64,000 nucleotides of DNA from Struthio camelus (Eukaryota; Chordata; Aves; Struthioniformes; Struthionidae): positions 45,685,317-45,749,316 of the forward strand of contig NC_090981.1 of the NCBI RefSeq assembly GCF_040807025.1, written 5' to 3'. Below the pieces are notes generated by a model that had not been told where the DNA came from, ran no database searches, and worked only from the letters and a program-made list of their open reading frames with translations. The position numbers were made by a program, and so were the translations under genes. Numbering within the stretch: the stretch's first letter is position 1; every line of letters starts with the position of its first letter. Shown one piece after another: positions 1 to 14,170 of this stretch.

Positions 1-3000
1 TCCTCCACTGTATTAAGATTGAAATGTACTGTGGTCTATTAAAGATCTTCTTCAACATTTCAACTAGGCATACATTTACATTAAAAAAAAAAGTCTACTA
101 CATTCTGGTTATAGTATCCTGTTAACTCTTCGAGAGGCACTAAGTGCATCTGCTGTTGAATGATGAGATAAAAAATAAGTTTAAACAAAAAGTTTAGTTT
201 CATCTCTTGTTTAAAAAAAAAGGCTATCACAAACCAACATTAACCTTATGTAAATATAAAAATACATAAAACCAAGAAAGTACATGCTTGTAATTGGGAA
301 AAATATACATTCATATTAACATCTCTCTAGATACAATAACAGCATTTAAGTTAGCTTACCCAAGGCAGAAGTATTTGTTTGAAATTATTTTTTGCACAGA
401 AGTACCTGAACACATTGTCATAAAATGACTGCTCTACACATGTTACATAACATTCCAAGTAAACAACGCAGAAAATCATACCAGAAGCAATGGAAGACAG
501 ACTGTCTCTACACAAGTGCTCATATAGAAGAATATGAGCACATTAAAACCACAGATACATAGAATACTTTGTGATCCATGCGTGTGGAGCCTGCCCATGA
601 GCAAGTGTGTATTTACCTACAATATAAATGCTAACTTGCAATCACTTTCCAGGGCACTTTTTGCCAGAAAGCAGCCACAATCATCAGTTTTTATGCACCT
701 TCCCTACAAGCTACTGTAATATAGATTCAGCAATTAAAAAAAAAGTAAAGTTCTTACGTAAGGATAAGAGATTTCCTATTAGCACACTGAAGAGTAATTG
801 GAACAACAATAAACAACAGAAACAAATGCACTCACAACATATCCCTCTCCTTATCTCCTTCAACACATCTGGATAGTCACTTACCCGAATCACTGCACCT
901 CTTCCAATTCACACCATAGGAATCAATCAGTTTCTGAACTGGACCACAGAATCACCAGGATGCAGAATGGAGTTTATTAAACCATTCACATGGAACTGCA
1001 AAAAATAATTACAAAAATGTTTTCAGGATGATGGCTATCAGGGGTCTTATAGAAATGTAATACAGTTTGGAAGCCAGACATTAACATCAAATAGAACACA
1101 AAAACACAGAAGCTGTACTATAACTTACCACCACCACAAACATTCTACAATTATTCATTTTTGCCCTCTACCAAATCTCAAAAGCGATAAGAACACCAGA
1201 GACAGCGTGCCAAAACACAGAAAAGGTAGTATTATCATCTACTCCTTCTATACCAGCCAAAGCCAAAACATATGGCTTGCTAATAAGTTTGAGTTCAAAC
1301 CAATGCCATCCATACAAATAACAGAAAGGGAATTGTCATGTCTGAGGTTAACAAAACGTAGTAAGTTTTTTGCAGGACTTAAACTAGGTAACTTGTTAAA
1401 GCGCTGCCATTCCAGTAAATCTGAAACACATTCTCTGAAAGAATCTATACCACCCACACTGTGTCACAAATACTCCCACAGCCCTCATGGGGAAATACAA
1501 CCCCTAGCAACAGATGAGGCTTTAAAAAAGCTGCAATTATTTTAATTGGACCTGCCAGCCACCTTTCATTTAGCTTAACACGAGTTTTTATTGAAAGTCC
1601 GCAGCCACAGCCATTGGCAAGAGTGGAGACAGTTGCTCACAAGTAGTTGGATCTATTTCTGAGAAGCTAATTCTGCCTGGAGAGCTTTTGTGGAGTATTG
1701 CCATGTACTCTATAAGTTGAGGATACAAAGTTTTATTATGTGGTCCTGGCTAGCATGCTGGAATAATACAGTAAGTCTAAAACGTATATGGAACACACCC
1801 ATAACCTCGTCTTGATGACATTTGTTGGGGCCAGTTCAAATAAGGTGACAAAATATAGACAAAAGGGAGCACAGTGAATTACAGAAGAATAGTTTTGTCA
1901 TCCGCTTTCAAAACAGCAAATATCCCACACCAAAAAAAAGTTCTTCAGGATATCAGATTCTGACTAATACACTGTTTTCACACAGCATTCTATGCATAGA
2001 TGCAAAATGGGGAAATTTTAGGAATTATTTAACTAAGACTATGAGCAACAGAGTGATTGTTAAAATAACTGTTTTTGCCAATTCCAGAATACTCAGTGAC
2101 TTAGCAAACCCTAGACTCTTCATACTGACATAATTGTTTAGCAGTTGTTTTGCATCTCAGCTACCATTTCCAAAAACACTGCTGGTATCAGCTGGCCAGG
2201 CTGCCGTGGCCAGGTTAGCTAGAGCCACTGAAGGATGCCAGGGTTCCACGACTGTACTACAACTTCTCTGGCTTGCTGGAGAACGAGAAATTTGGGTTGC
2301 TATCCCTTATGGCAGTGGCTCTGGAACTTTCCTTCTGAAATTTTCCTATTGCTTTGCCACCTATGGCCAAAAATTCTGTATGACTAAAAATACTAAGAGA
2401 AGCACAGGACTAAATCAAGTTTACATTCAGCTAGCAACTTCATTCATACACCCCATTTAGGAGCTGCTGCTCTATGATGTGAAAATTGAAATCGCTTGCT
2501 TTCTTTGGCTCTAAACTAACAAGAGCAGAATGAATTTCTACTCCCCTGCATTCTGTCTCGTCCACAGAAGGTTAAACTTCCACTTGAACTTGAGATTACA
2601 ATGGCATCCTTATAGGCAGATAGACACGCCAACTCCTTCAGAGCACGTGTTCCAACTTGGGACAGCCTCTAACAAGTCTTAATTCTGTGGCAGCCTCCTT
2701 TAGTGCTTTAGTCATGGACCCCTTCACTATACCCCCAGGTGGCAAGAAAACAGGAACTGGAAAACTGTATAAACAATGAGCAATGCATAGATTGTTACAT
2801 GAAAGATTCTTTCTGAACACATAAATATACTTAGATAATAAAGATCAACACCATCCTAAAAGAAAAATGTCCAAAGAGTTGTTACACAAGCTAAGGCACT
2901 AATTTAATTCCACTGTCAAATGCAATATATTTCCTGTGACTGTTAACCACCTTCTTGTTACCATACCAAAAAAAAAAAAGATTTAATTTTAAACACACAC

Positions 3001-3463
3001 ACCCCCAACTGTGACTTCTTGACACATACGCTGGTATACATGCTACAAGAGCTCTCAGTGCTAAGCTAGTCCCCAAAAGGAGGAGGAGGAGGGAAATAAG
3101 CATTTTATACACCTTTAAATTATCTAATTAACTTTTTCCTCACAACATGGTTATATGATAAATTTTAAGTAGAACTAAGCTACAACTTAATCTTCGGTTT
3201 TTCACTTTCACATACTCTTCTTTTTAAATTAACACACATCCTGCCTAATTAACACCAAGAACAGATTCCAACTCAAAGCCCTGATAGGCAGGTAACCCTT
3301 TAAAAAAGCATTCATACTACATTTGAGCTGTAAGTTCTTATTTCAGAAGAGTTATGGACAACTAGGACTTTTCAGAACCAGATCTGTGCTGTTAAATGCA
3401 CAATATCATCCCTTGCAAGCAACATCTGATAGAGAACAAGTACTTTTGTGGCTCTAAAGTCAA
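1..3463 (-). other. Putative ERBIN intron 1, distal part: no exon seen
   Basis: AT-rich, low-CpG sequence without convincing exons. I looked on the minus strand for the conserved start of ERBIN (Met-Thr-Thr-Lys-Arg-Ser followed by leucine-rich repeats) and did not find it, so the first coding exon should lie outside the window to the left. All open frames here are short and show no protein-family signature. The assignment to ERBIN intron 1 rests on synteny with NLN and on the CpG island to the right. Confidence 0.5.
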
Positions 3464-3501
3464 GTAGTGGAGAAAAATCCAAGTTGATTTTTCTCCACTA
3501 C
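3464..3501. repeat. Perfect 16-bp inverted repeat (hairpin)
   Basis: The arms at 3464-3479 and 3486-3501 are exact reverse complements, separated by the 6-nt loop CAAGTT. The left arm reads GTAGTGGAGAAAAATC. No similar sequence flanks it, so this is not an obvious transposon terminus. The stem is shorter than a normal pre-miRNA stem of about 22 bp or more. Possible origins are a template-switch mutation or a small structured element within the intron transcript. Confidence 0.9.
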
Positions 3502-6500
3502 CATGCTTTTGAAAGTCAGGCTCCATTTGAGAAAAGTTGCAAATTAAAACAGAAGAAACTGTTTTTATTGTACATGGTTTATAGTATTAGGTATCTGGAA
3601 AAAGCAAGATTTTTTTTTTAATCTTAAAATACATATTTTCCCCCTTTTTTAAGGTAGGGGTGGGTGGGTAGGCATAAACACAAAGAAGTGTCCATCTCAT
3701 ACTCTAAACATACAGCAGAAAAAATAAATGCAAAAATATATTTATGTCACTGCCTTTCACAAACCTTTTCTACCCAATGTTTTAAGATATGACACATATA
3801 CACTGAACCTTTGCTAGAATCCAGTTTCTCATGGGTAATAGCACTCTGCATCTTCCTCCCAAGAAGACAAGACTGTCTACTGCGTCCAAACAAAAGAATG
3901 AAGAGAATTTCTACTTCATGTTTGAAGTGAAAAAGCCAGAGAGAAGACAACTTGAAAAAACAGGAAAGTCTGAATGCTGTTCATAGTATTTAAGTCAAAT
4001 ATTCACTATTGGGGGAAAAAAATACATACAGGAAGTTACATCAAAAGACACACATGCCCCCAGGTTCAGAGTCGATTCCAGTTTACCATGTTCTAGATTC
4101 TTATTATACAGATACTGTCAGCTTACAAATGAAGTGTACACATGAAGGAAGCGTACATGCAATTGTTTCATGTTTGTTTGCAAGATCAACAGACACTTCA
4201 TTTTTTATTTCCTAAATAGACTAGGAATGCATTTAAGAGGAAACCTAGTACATTTTGACTTAGGGTGGGGGAGGAGGGAGAAAGACACACTCAGCATCAC
4301 ATTATCTTTGTTTCCACAATATAAAGTTTCAGTTCTAGAGAATTTAATATCATTAACTAGTTCCTCTGAAGCATGCAGAACTCCTCCATTAGAAAACTAC
4401 CTTAAGGAAAGAATTAACTGCCTCCAAATCCTGCTTAGGTCAATTCTTGTACTATGCAGTTTTGAAAGAAAAATACACACATTCGGTATGTTCTCCAATG
4501 TACCACTCAATTATTTAGGGCTTGATTTAATATTTTCTGAGGACTGTGTTGCCATCCTTGCATCCCAAGAAAAATTCTCTTCAACAACCACTGTATTTCC
4601 TCTGATGTGCAACATGCAATAGACTTAACAATCAATAACAGGATAAGCAGTCATTTTATAGATTAAAGAGAAAGACATACAAATAGAGAAAATGAGGGCA
4701 GGGGGCAGAAATTCTAAACAACTGGCATAAGAAATAGCTTCTTATCTCCTTGAGGGCATTTTCAAGAATATCCCCTTGACACACTACTACTTCAATAAGC
4801 AGGCATCTTCCAACAAAGCTTCTCTTGCAGAAGTTGTTGCTGTTAACATTAGTATGACTGAAGAAGGAAAAACTCTGCACAACTCAACTCAAATGCTTCT
4901 CGTGCAGTGGCTCTAAGAAATACTTTGCAGGGAACAGCAATGTAAACTCACATCTCAAGAAAAGAATTTTACATGAGATTACAGAAACTTGGGAGGGGAC
5001 AACAACTTATTAGTGCTTTTCCAAGTACAGATATCTTGGCAAAAAAAATAAAAAAACAAAAAACCACTCGTTCCCACTCTAATCTCTTCAGAGAGTAAAA
5101 GAAGGAAGCAGAGTATTAGAGAGTCTTAAAAAAACTAGTATCAAAACAGAGAAAGTCTGTTTCTGTCTACAGTGCTTATGCCAATCAACACTACCTCCTC
5201 TTCTGCACAGGCTTGATGCTTTGGGGAAAAAAAAGCCACAGATGGGAAAAAGATCAGAAGGACTGTTACCTGCACTTCTTGGGTGCAGACAGCCGAGCAA
5301 GACTGCTGTCGCCTACGCTGCCACACTTCAGAGTCACAGGGCACCTTTAAATCAGGGCTGCAACCTTTCCAGAAGATTTTAGAGTTACAAAAATGCAATG
5401 CCTTTTATTTACCCAGTTCCCTAAACTATGTTGCACCTTCAGTCTCAGTTAATTAGTATGGATATACATTGTTCATCAGAGATGAAAAGGTAAAGTAAAA
5501 AGTATCAGTGACAAACCTGTCTAGCAGCATCATTCTTCTGTAAGTGATAGCGCATAACATATGAACTTGCTTACTAATCATACCAGCTGTCTATCACCTC
5601 TTAGTTCTCTGTTCACACTAGCCTTAAGGTCCAGCTTGAAAGCAAAGCATCCCACATTCAAACTCTGTGTGAACTACACGTTTTGGTCAATAAACCCTCC
5701 AGATGATGAAAAATACCAACCCACCTGGAATCCCTAGGAAGTAAAGAAACTAGGTATGAAAGTCTCAGAGCAAGCGGAAGGTAGCCTTCAGGAAAAAAGG
5801 ATTTGATGTCTCACAGCAATGAGGGACTGAACAGCTCTTCATTCCTCTTCTGCTTTGTGTTTTCCAAGCTTCAGTTCTTACCAAAGTTAATTATTTCCCA
5901 TCATCACAGTAATTACAGCATATTTTAAAGAAGATCAAACATTGTTATTTGTCAAAATATTCTGGAAATTGACTAAATAAGATATATTTCAGACCTGTTC
6001 TTAAAGGCCAAACTACCTTCAGGTCTGTGGAAGATAGGCTGGAAGTTTCCAGCCTACAGTCCAGAGTCTAAAAGCCAGTCTGCATATGTCTAAAGAGCAG
6101 GAAAGACTAATTAAAATTTCCCTGAAAGAAACATACCTGGGTAAATATTCTAGTTTTTAAACTGCACTCCTGACTTCAATGGAAGATCTATTGAGGAACA
6201 AATTAGAGATCAGTTTAGAAAAGTGAAATTTAGATTTATTGTGATCAAGTGAAAGAATATTCCAAACCTGCAACTGGAGCTCAACTAAGAAGTCAGTTCA
6301 CACTGTGCTTAATACAAACTACAGTCTGCTAAAGAAAGGACAAGCCCTGCTTTCCCCCATTCCCACCTACCTTTTCTCAAATCTAGGGTTTGCACAACAA
6401 TATCACTAATCAGATCAGTGAACGGACCCAAAAAAGACCCTACAAAATATTGGGGGAATTTTTTTCTAAATAAGATCAGCTTGCTGATCAACTCATACTT

Positions 6501-7129
6501 ACTGAGCTGGAGTACAAAATCTTTACAGAGGAAGCAAAGGACCTGCATAGAAATAAGGGAACAGGAAGCTTACTGCCTACTGTTGGAGGAGACTCAGCAG
6601 ATAAGACTATACCTCTAGTCAGAGGCTTTCTAAATTAAGATTTCTTCAAAGTAAAGATTGTAATTTCACTTTCTCTTAAACATTTTTCTCTTAGTATGAG
6701 AGATGGAAAGGTCCTTATGTTTACAAGCATAATTAAGTGCTCGCAACAGCACATTAGTAAAATACGATGGTTTAGTACAACCATAGAAGAAAGCCTACAA
6801 AGCTTGACAGCTTATAAATTTGACTTCTTATAATCTAATGATTTAGTTAGCCTTGGATTCATAGTTTTTTTGAAAGAATTAACCCATGAAGGCAAGAAAT
6901 ATAATTCTAAAACAATTTTTTAATAGACATTTCCTAATTTCCACAGCAAATATCTCAGTCCTACAGATACTTCAGGCAGCCAGAAGCTAAAACATTCGTT
7001 TCGTAAGATAAGTAAACAGTTATTGTCCAGACAGTGATATGTCAGCAGTTAATGTTATACACCCTGATTTCAGAACTGAAAGAAGTATTTACAGGATGTG
7101 TGGTCTTAACTTCTCAGAAAGCACTGCAC

Positions 7130-7149
7130 TTTTTTTTTTTTTTTTTTTT
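7130..7149. repeat. T20 homopolymer
   Basis: An uninterrupted run of 20 T. On the minus strand it is an A20 run, but no recognisable retrocopy lies on its 5' side, so it reads as a simple repeat and not as a poly(A) tail. Confidence 0.9.
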
Positions 7150-10100
7150 GCAATAAAGAGGCAGTTACTTGCCTACAAAGCAATGCCTCACATTTATAGA
7201 AGGCTTGAGGGAATAGAACTACACATACAAAACAGACTGTCATCCTCAATATGGTAATTTCTATTTACTCTTAAGTTCATTTTACCAAAAAAATTCTGGA
7301 AAAAAAAATCAAAACAACTAGTAAAAGAAACTGTCTTGTCAAGAAGTATTCCTGGTAAAGAGTTTTAGCTGTTCATCAGAGGGAGAGGAGGTAGTCATAA
7401 TATTAAGGTTAATTATTTTTGTACAAAATCTTAAATGAGTATCAACCTGTAACTTTAAAAGAAGGTTTTTTTTTAAACACTGAATAGATTGATAAAAAGA
7501 AAAAATCTGAGGCATAAAATACACAAAGGAGACACTGCTGAGACAGGACACTGGCCTAGATGTATGTTTGGTATGTCTCAGTACTCTTAAATAAGAAGTT
7601 ACTGAAGAGTCACAAGATGCACCTCAAATTTCCTATAGCATCAGAAGCAGCCACTTTCTAGGAGATTATCTTCCTCTTAATAATGCAGGTTAACTCAAAG
7701 AATAACTCATAGGTATACTTGAGAATAACTCAAAGGTGAGAAGAAAAAAAGGAAAAAGAAAAAACGGACACCCACATGCTACTATTTCTGGTTCTTCCTA
7801 TAATTCAACAGCTACAAAACTTTTCACTACAAACTTTTAGCCATTGATACCTGGAAGAAAAGTAGAGATGCATAATAATCAACCAGATTAGGCCTTCCTT
7901 GGCTAGCAGATCCACTGTATGTTCAGCAAGCACATCAAATTTGATGACTTGAATGAAAATAGATCTCACACTTACGGAAGAATTAAGATAGAGGAGAAGC
8001 ACAGTTCCTCTATACTCCAACATATTTTCTACAAACCCTCCCAAAATTATTTCAAAAAGGCTCAGACCAGACAAACTAAAATACATCTCAAGCAGAGAAG
8101 ACAGGCAGAGAGCCAGAACAAATGTGAAGGCACATGAGAACCCAGCTAATGAGGATCTAGACACAGACAAGCAACTGCAAAAGTTCTTTTGGGCTGTATG
8201 TCTCATCTCAGCATGTGAACACATACTTAGTTGACTGCATCATTACCATGGAACACTTAAACTCTGCCCTTCCTGCTTCCTGAAAATTTTAAAACAGAAA
8301 AAGAAGCACTAGCAATCTCCCCTTTCAATCCAGGGGACAAAAATCACATGGCAAGCCGTTAAGTGTTTCGGCACTAAGGACCTTATGTAAGATAATTCAC
8401 TGAAGTTCATTTATAATTGTATGCCTAATCATAGTGATGAAAGAGAAAAAATAAATGAGGCAAAATATTCAGAAATTACAAACAAAATTTCTTTAAAGAT
8501 ACACACTTTACTCAGGGTTTTTTGGTTGGTTGGTTGTTTTTGGGTGTTTTGGTTTTCAAGAAACCTATGAAATCAAGGGTTCCATATTACTTCAGATTAA
8601 AGGAAAATTTCATGCAAAAAATACAGTTAGAAACTGATCTGATCTGTGATGGAATTACAGTTCAGAGAGACAACTTGTATTTTCCTGTCAATGCAGTTTT
8701 TAGTATCTTTGTCTGCCAACAAAGAAGAATCAAAGCGACTATCACTTTATTGACAAGGAAGTAAAATGCAACAAAATACTCTCTGCCCTGGGCGTGGTTC
8801 TTTATCATAAAAAAATCCTGAGATGTTTGGAGCCATTATTCATACATGTTTACATTTCCTGCCTTGAAAACTTGCTGGAATTACAGACTTCGGGCCAAAT
8901 CAACATCCTTCACTGTTCATTTTTATTCCTATCTGCAAAGCCAAGAAGTCATTTACATCCCTTCTAGCAATGTAAAGAAAAAAGTAAGTTACCATCCTTA
9001 AAAACAACAAAACAAACACATATCACCCACAAACCCTGTATGCTGTACATGCTAGATATCCAAGGAAGAAAAATACTCCTTTCCCTATGCAGCAGCTCCT
9101 TCTGGTACTTTATGGATATTTTAACTTCAACATACTGCATATGTTAATAAAAAGAAGAAAAAAATGCTGAAAGTATAAAACAGCAACTGACATTAAATGC
9201 TATCCTCAGTACTTAATACAAGAAGTCCTTTATTTAACGTCTTTCTTTTAACCCCATAATTCAGGGCAAAAAGTCAGTTTTGAAAAACATATCTACCATA
9301 CTCTGTTTTGCATGAGACAGTGATATTTTTATTCATTTGACATATGATACTTCCTGAATGGATTTAATGTATTTTGGCATTCCAGAACAAAACTGCTCTC
9401 ATGTTTGGCACTCCATGTACAATGCAGCCAGGAAACCACTCCTTAGACTATGCAGCCATCTGCAGCAGACACCAAAGGTTTTCAAACCAGTTTGCTGCAT
9501 TGTTGTACATATACAGTATTTCAATACATAAGAAAAGTTCTAACCTATAAAGCAGACTTGCCATATAATTGCTTGCACATAAATTCAGGCAATATACAAT
9601 GCACTATAGTTCAGCACAAACTGAAGTAGAAAGAAAAAAAAAAAGCAATTTCATATCAACAGCCATCAGAAGATACCTGGTTACTTTGTTTTTTTTCCAA
9701 ATTGTGTTGTCCATACATTAACATAAAGCAGTCCCTGAGGCCCTGTTTTACATGCATTCCCCCCAAAAACCAGCTGCAAGAATTTCTACCTGAAATTCAG
9801 ATGACCAAACAACAGAGGTCAGAAAAACAGAGTGGGCCCAAAACAGTGTAAGACAGAGAAATCAAAAGAAATCAAAGGCTTGAGTACATGGGAAGAGGAG
9901 GAACCACACCCCAAACCTAATACCAAAAAGGATCAATTGTGCAGAAAAATTGCTGCACCAAATCTAGATAGTTACACAGTCCAATCTGTGCTGAGAGGTA
10001 CACAAATGGAGACATGTTCCTAGAACACAGTGTAAGAAAGGGGAAGATGTGAGAGTTTTTACACATGCACAAGTTGTGCACATACACAGTTTAATTGACT

Positions 10101-12991
10101 ATTTGGTAGTTATATTTCAAAAATTAAATCCTACAAAAAATATTGTGACACACAAAATACTATACAGTACCCTAATGAAAGTCACTACTCAAAGAAACAG
10201 CATATACAACTGGACTTCAGTTCAACTTCAGAAACCTTCCCCCTTAAAGAATACTTTTGTCCCTGCCTTCACCCATCTCAACAAGCCAGTTTCCTTTCCG
10301 TTTTTGCACTTTTGTAGTATAAAATTCAATACTATAGATGAAAAGCTTCTATTTACAGTGAAACTTAAAAAGTTTCCTTTAACACACCTTCATCACTACT
10401 GCAATAAAGAACACAGCCACTGTCTATTCCTATAGAAAGTATAAGTTTAAAAAATAGTATTTTTCCATTCCAAGCATCTTCTCCATCTAGTTCATACAAA
10501 AGTTATAACACATGCTAGCTTAATATTATCAGCAGTTTTTAAAAAGTCATTGTCTTGGACAAATAAAGGAATCCCTGAACTGCACCTCAGTTTCTTTTGT
10601 TTCTTCTAAATTCATTTCACATCTAATATATAAATCCTGATCCATTCCAATCATCCTTCCTGATCCTCAGGAATTACTCCTCTTTGCTTGAACTATGGTT
10701 CCAGCTATAGACTCTTCACATATTGTGTGGCTGAGCACTTGTTCCTATTTTTCTTGTCCACCATTTATTCATCTTCACTCTCACAGTGCACATTTAGTTT
10801 TTGCTAACCCATAATTTCCCTTCACCCTCAACACAGAAAGCAAGCATTCAAGCTAGTATTTCTGACACTAGATTATTTTAATTTTCACTTAGCTGTGTGC
10901 CTAAATCAAAAGAATATTGTCATTTAAAAAAAGAAAGAGCCATTACATAATTTTCATTTCATTACATCAGGCATTTTGGAGATCAAATAAGCAACTGTTA
11001 TTACAAAATTAACAGACGGATATTCTTGAATAGTTTCCAAAGGATTTTTGCCTCTCTGATAGGGAAGAGTGATAGCTACTGCTTACATTGGGGGGGAGGG
11101 GGGGAGAATTATTTGGAATTTAGACAATTACATTGAAGTAGTTTCTCTTAAAGTACTGTTATTAACATAGATAAGCTCTCACTATCAAAAGTCAAAAACA
11201 TGTTTTTCACCTGACAGGAGGTTTAAGTAGAACTAACATTCTTCCTCCCCATCACACTGGAAATTAAAAGATCAAAAACTGAATTCAAAGTTGATTTAAT
11301 AAAAATTCAGCTTAAAGTGTTACTTAACTTCCTGATATCACGTGCTTTCTAGTAGGAAGAAGAAAGTTTTAATATGACTCTGACACTACTGAAGTGGCAT
11401 AGTGGTGTACTGATTTGCTATTAACATGTCAGCCTCCTTTTCCTCAGGATAAGGAAATTGAACAGCACAATGTATGAACTTCAGAAAATTCTATAACTCT
11501 GATCTAAAAAATTTTAATTGTCCAGTGGATAGTTCTTTTCAGATCTTTGAAAGGTTAAAAACAAATTAATACAAGTATGGGGCAAATGAATAACATCTGT
11601 ATTTTGAGTGAAGGTTATTCCTCAATATTTCATATTTACAATTTAAAATTTAAAACTTCATCAAGATTTAACACAAATGGTGTGATGGGTGATCTATGAC
11701 TTTAGAATGAGCCAATATATACTTGCATTCAATGAAAAAAGAAAAGGACTCTCTCCGTTTGGGACAGAAGAAAGAGCACCTTTTTTTTTTTTTAATCTAA
11801 GTAACAGTATTTGTTGGTTCTTGATCAGTTATTTTATGGAGAGGGAGGAGAGAAGTAAGCAAGGGACTAGAAGAAAGGAGTGATTAAAGATGCGTTTCTC
11901 TATCACATAATTTTCTTTCAACTTGCTCCACCAACAGGGCCATAATCTTTCCCTTGAGGGGGTCACAGACTGCTATCACAAAACCAGTTCGGTTTCATGA
12001 AAGACTAAAGGACTCTTGAAATTCTGGCAATATCTCTTTTTTCTTCCCTTTTATTAGTAGTAAGCAGGAGAATCCCACAGGAAAACTTGCCTGCTTCACT
12101 GTCATTCTCTAGCAAAAGCAGCACTGCAAAAAGCACCCAGCAATGGCATGACCCTCAGCATTTCTGCTTTGTTTCAGTAAAGCAAGACAAAATAAGTGTT
12201 CCCTGAAAGGTAGAGGATCTCACCCAGATAAACACAAATGGAAGAGAACGTTAGTCTTGCCTAATTCTGTTAAAGTCTAAATATATTTAGGTCTACCTTG
12301 CTTTTCTAATATTTGTATTGTTTGCATTTTTATTTCTTTAGATTACATTTCTGGTACTAGATCCAAAGCATGAAAATCTTAATTAGGAACAATGCACTGA
12401 ACGAGCAGGACTTCAGTAGCCACAAAAACACTCCCTTCCCCAAACACTATTCAGAAAAGTAGTCTTAAAAAAAAAAAGTTAAATCACATTGATCCATGAG
12501 TTTCTTTCTCCAATATCAATGTTTATGATCTTTTCTACCAGAATTAAGTCAGATGGTTTACCAAACTCACAGTTCCAGCTGATTTTCCCTTTCCTGTCAC
12601 ATTCCCAGGGAGAAGGGGAACTCACAGGTTTAAACATCTTTTTCTCCTCCTTTTACTTAGAGCTGAGTTTTCAAAAATTAATTTTTACTTTAAATAGCTT
12701 TTGAAATACCCATAGGTGAATCTTATTAATAGAAATGACCCTAAAGAAAAATTCCAGGTTTGCTCCAAATACTCTCATCTGACATTCTTTACTTCATCCC
12801 CTCTTCTTCCAGATCTTCCCCAAAAGGAGATCTGCTGAAACACTAATGAATAATCTCCATTACTTACAACAAATTATCCTACACAAGTTGATCAAACCAC
12901 AACTGAAATAAATGGTACAAAGGCTATAGCTATACCTCAGAGATGTGTGAACTTTTGAATTTTCTCCCTCAGTGAAGATGCTACTCCCAAG

Positions 12992-13026
12992 AAAAAAAAA
13001 AAAAAAAGAAAACACACACACACACA
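12992..13026. repeat. Compound A16 / (CA)7 microsatellite
   Basis: Sixteen A, a GAAAA spacer, then seven CA units. It is a likely length-polymorphic marker. No transposon body is recognisable beside it. Confidence 0.85.
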
Positions 13027-14151
13027 ATTATAGAGCACCTCAGAATGTAAATGACCTGCAACTCCAGGGTTAGCATCATATATGATTATGTGACCAAAAG
13101 TAACCCAAAATGAGTACTTTCTCCTAAAAGGAGCTAATTACCAAGCTGACATTCTGGATCACCACAGGCTAATTTGCCACAGCAAACAAATGTAGCAGCA
13201 ACAGGCTATCAATGAATACTGAAAGCAGTCCACACACCCACCTCCTTATTCAGGAACACCTATCTAGTAGGCCAAAGTTGAAGCAACAGAGTAAATCCAA
13301 CACCTGCATGTTATACTCTGTAGCATAAGCTTTTTTCACATGACAGACTTAAATTGCTATGCTGACATGCTTTTCAGTTTACTTTTACTGAAAATACAGG
13401 CCTCAATCCTGCAAATACTTATGTAGACAAGCTTTTTGTTGGTTTTAACTACAAGCATGCTTAAGCACATGCAGAATATTAAGCATAACGTTTCCACAGA
13501 GGAAGATGACATTTATAATTTACATTAGCATCATTATTTAAATTGAAGAGTTTCCTCATATCCAGTTTCAGATATAAACCTCCATCCTATTTTCTTGGTT
13601 ATCTGTAAGTGAGGACAGAAGACCTAAAGTAATTTGACTAAAGTTGCCGATAATAGGGTTCATTTTCTAAACTATCACCTCTCTAAGACTAATTCCAAGA
13701 AGGCTCCAGCCACATTGCGGGGGTGAGGGGACAGCAGTTCTCAAAACATTTATTTTCAGCCTACTGAATGTCTTCCAGAAGAGTCTGGAAACTCTCTATT
13801 GTCCAAACTCGGGATGACATCCAAATCAGATTTTGCTGAACCTGTGACTGACATTTGCAGGCATCTGGCATTGCATTTCAGATATTACTGAGATGTACTG
13901 ACGTAGCTTGAAGCATCTACACCCTTCTCCTTTCTTTCTTAGGAGGCTTCGGAAGTTGAAGTCTTCCTGAAAAATAACTGAATTCTTAAGCATCAAGCAG
14001 AAGCATCAAGGAAAAAAGAAACTGAACAACGCTGATCATACACACAGGACGCTAGTTCTTAACAGCTGCTGTTAAGAAAAGCAGGGCTAGAAGAATTAAA
14101 GATATATACTGAAAGACTCCAAAGACAAGGAGGGCCAGGGAGGCTGAAAAA

Positions 14152-14170
14152 AATAAATAATAATAATAAT
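14152..14170. repeat. AAT trinucleotide microsatellite
   Basis: A short AAT/TAA tract of about six units following an AAAT-type start. Simple repeat with no associated gene feature. Confidence 0.8.

Noticed and set aside
4170-4622. 150-codon plus-strand frame
   Set aside because: No family signature, no splice or promoter context, ordinary AT-rich composition. Treated as a chance frame within the putative ERBIN intron.
7130-7149. Homopolymer A/T runs here and at 19245, 34522, 40088 and 47166 as poly(A) tails of processed pseudogenes
   Set aside because: No recognisable mRNA-derived sequence precedes any of them, and no target-site duplications were seen.
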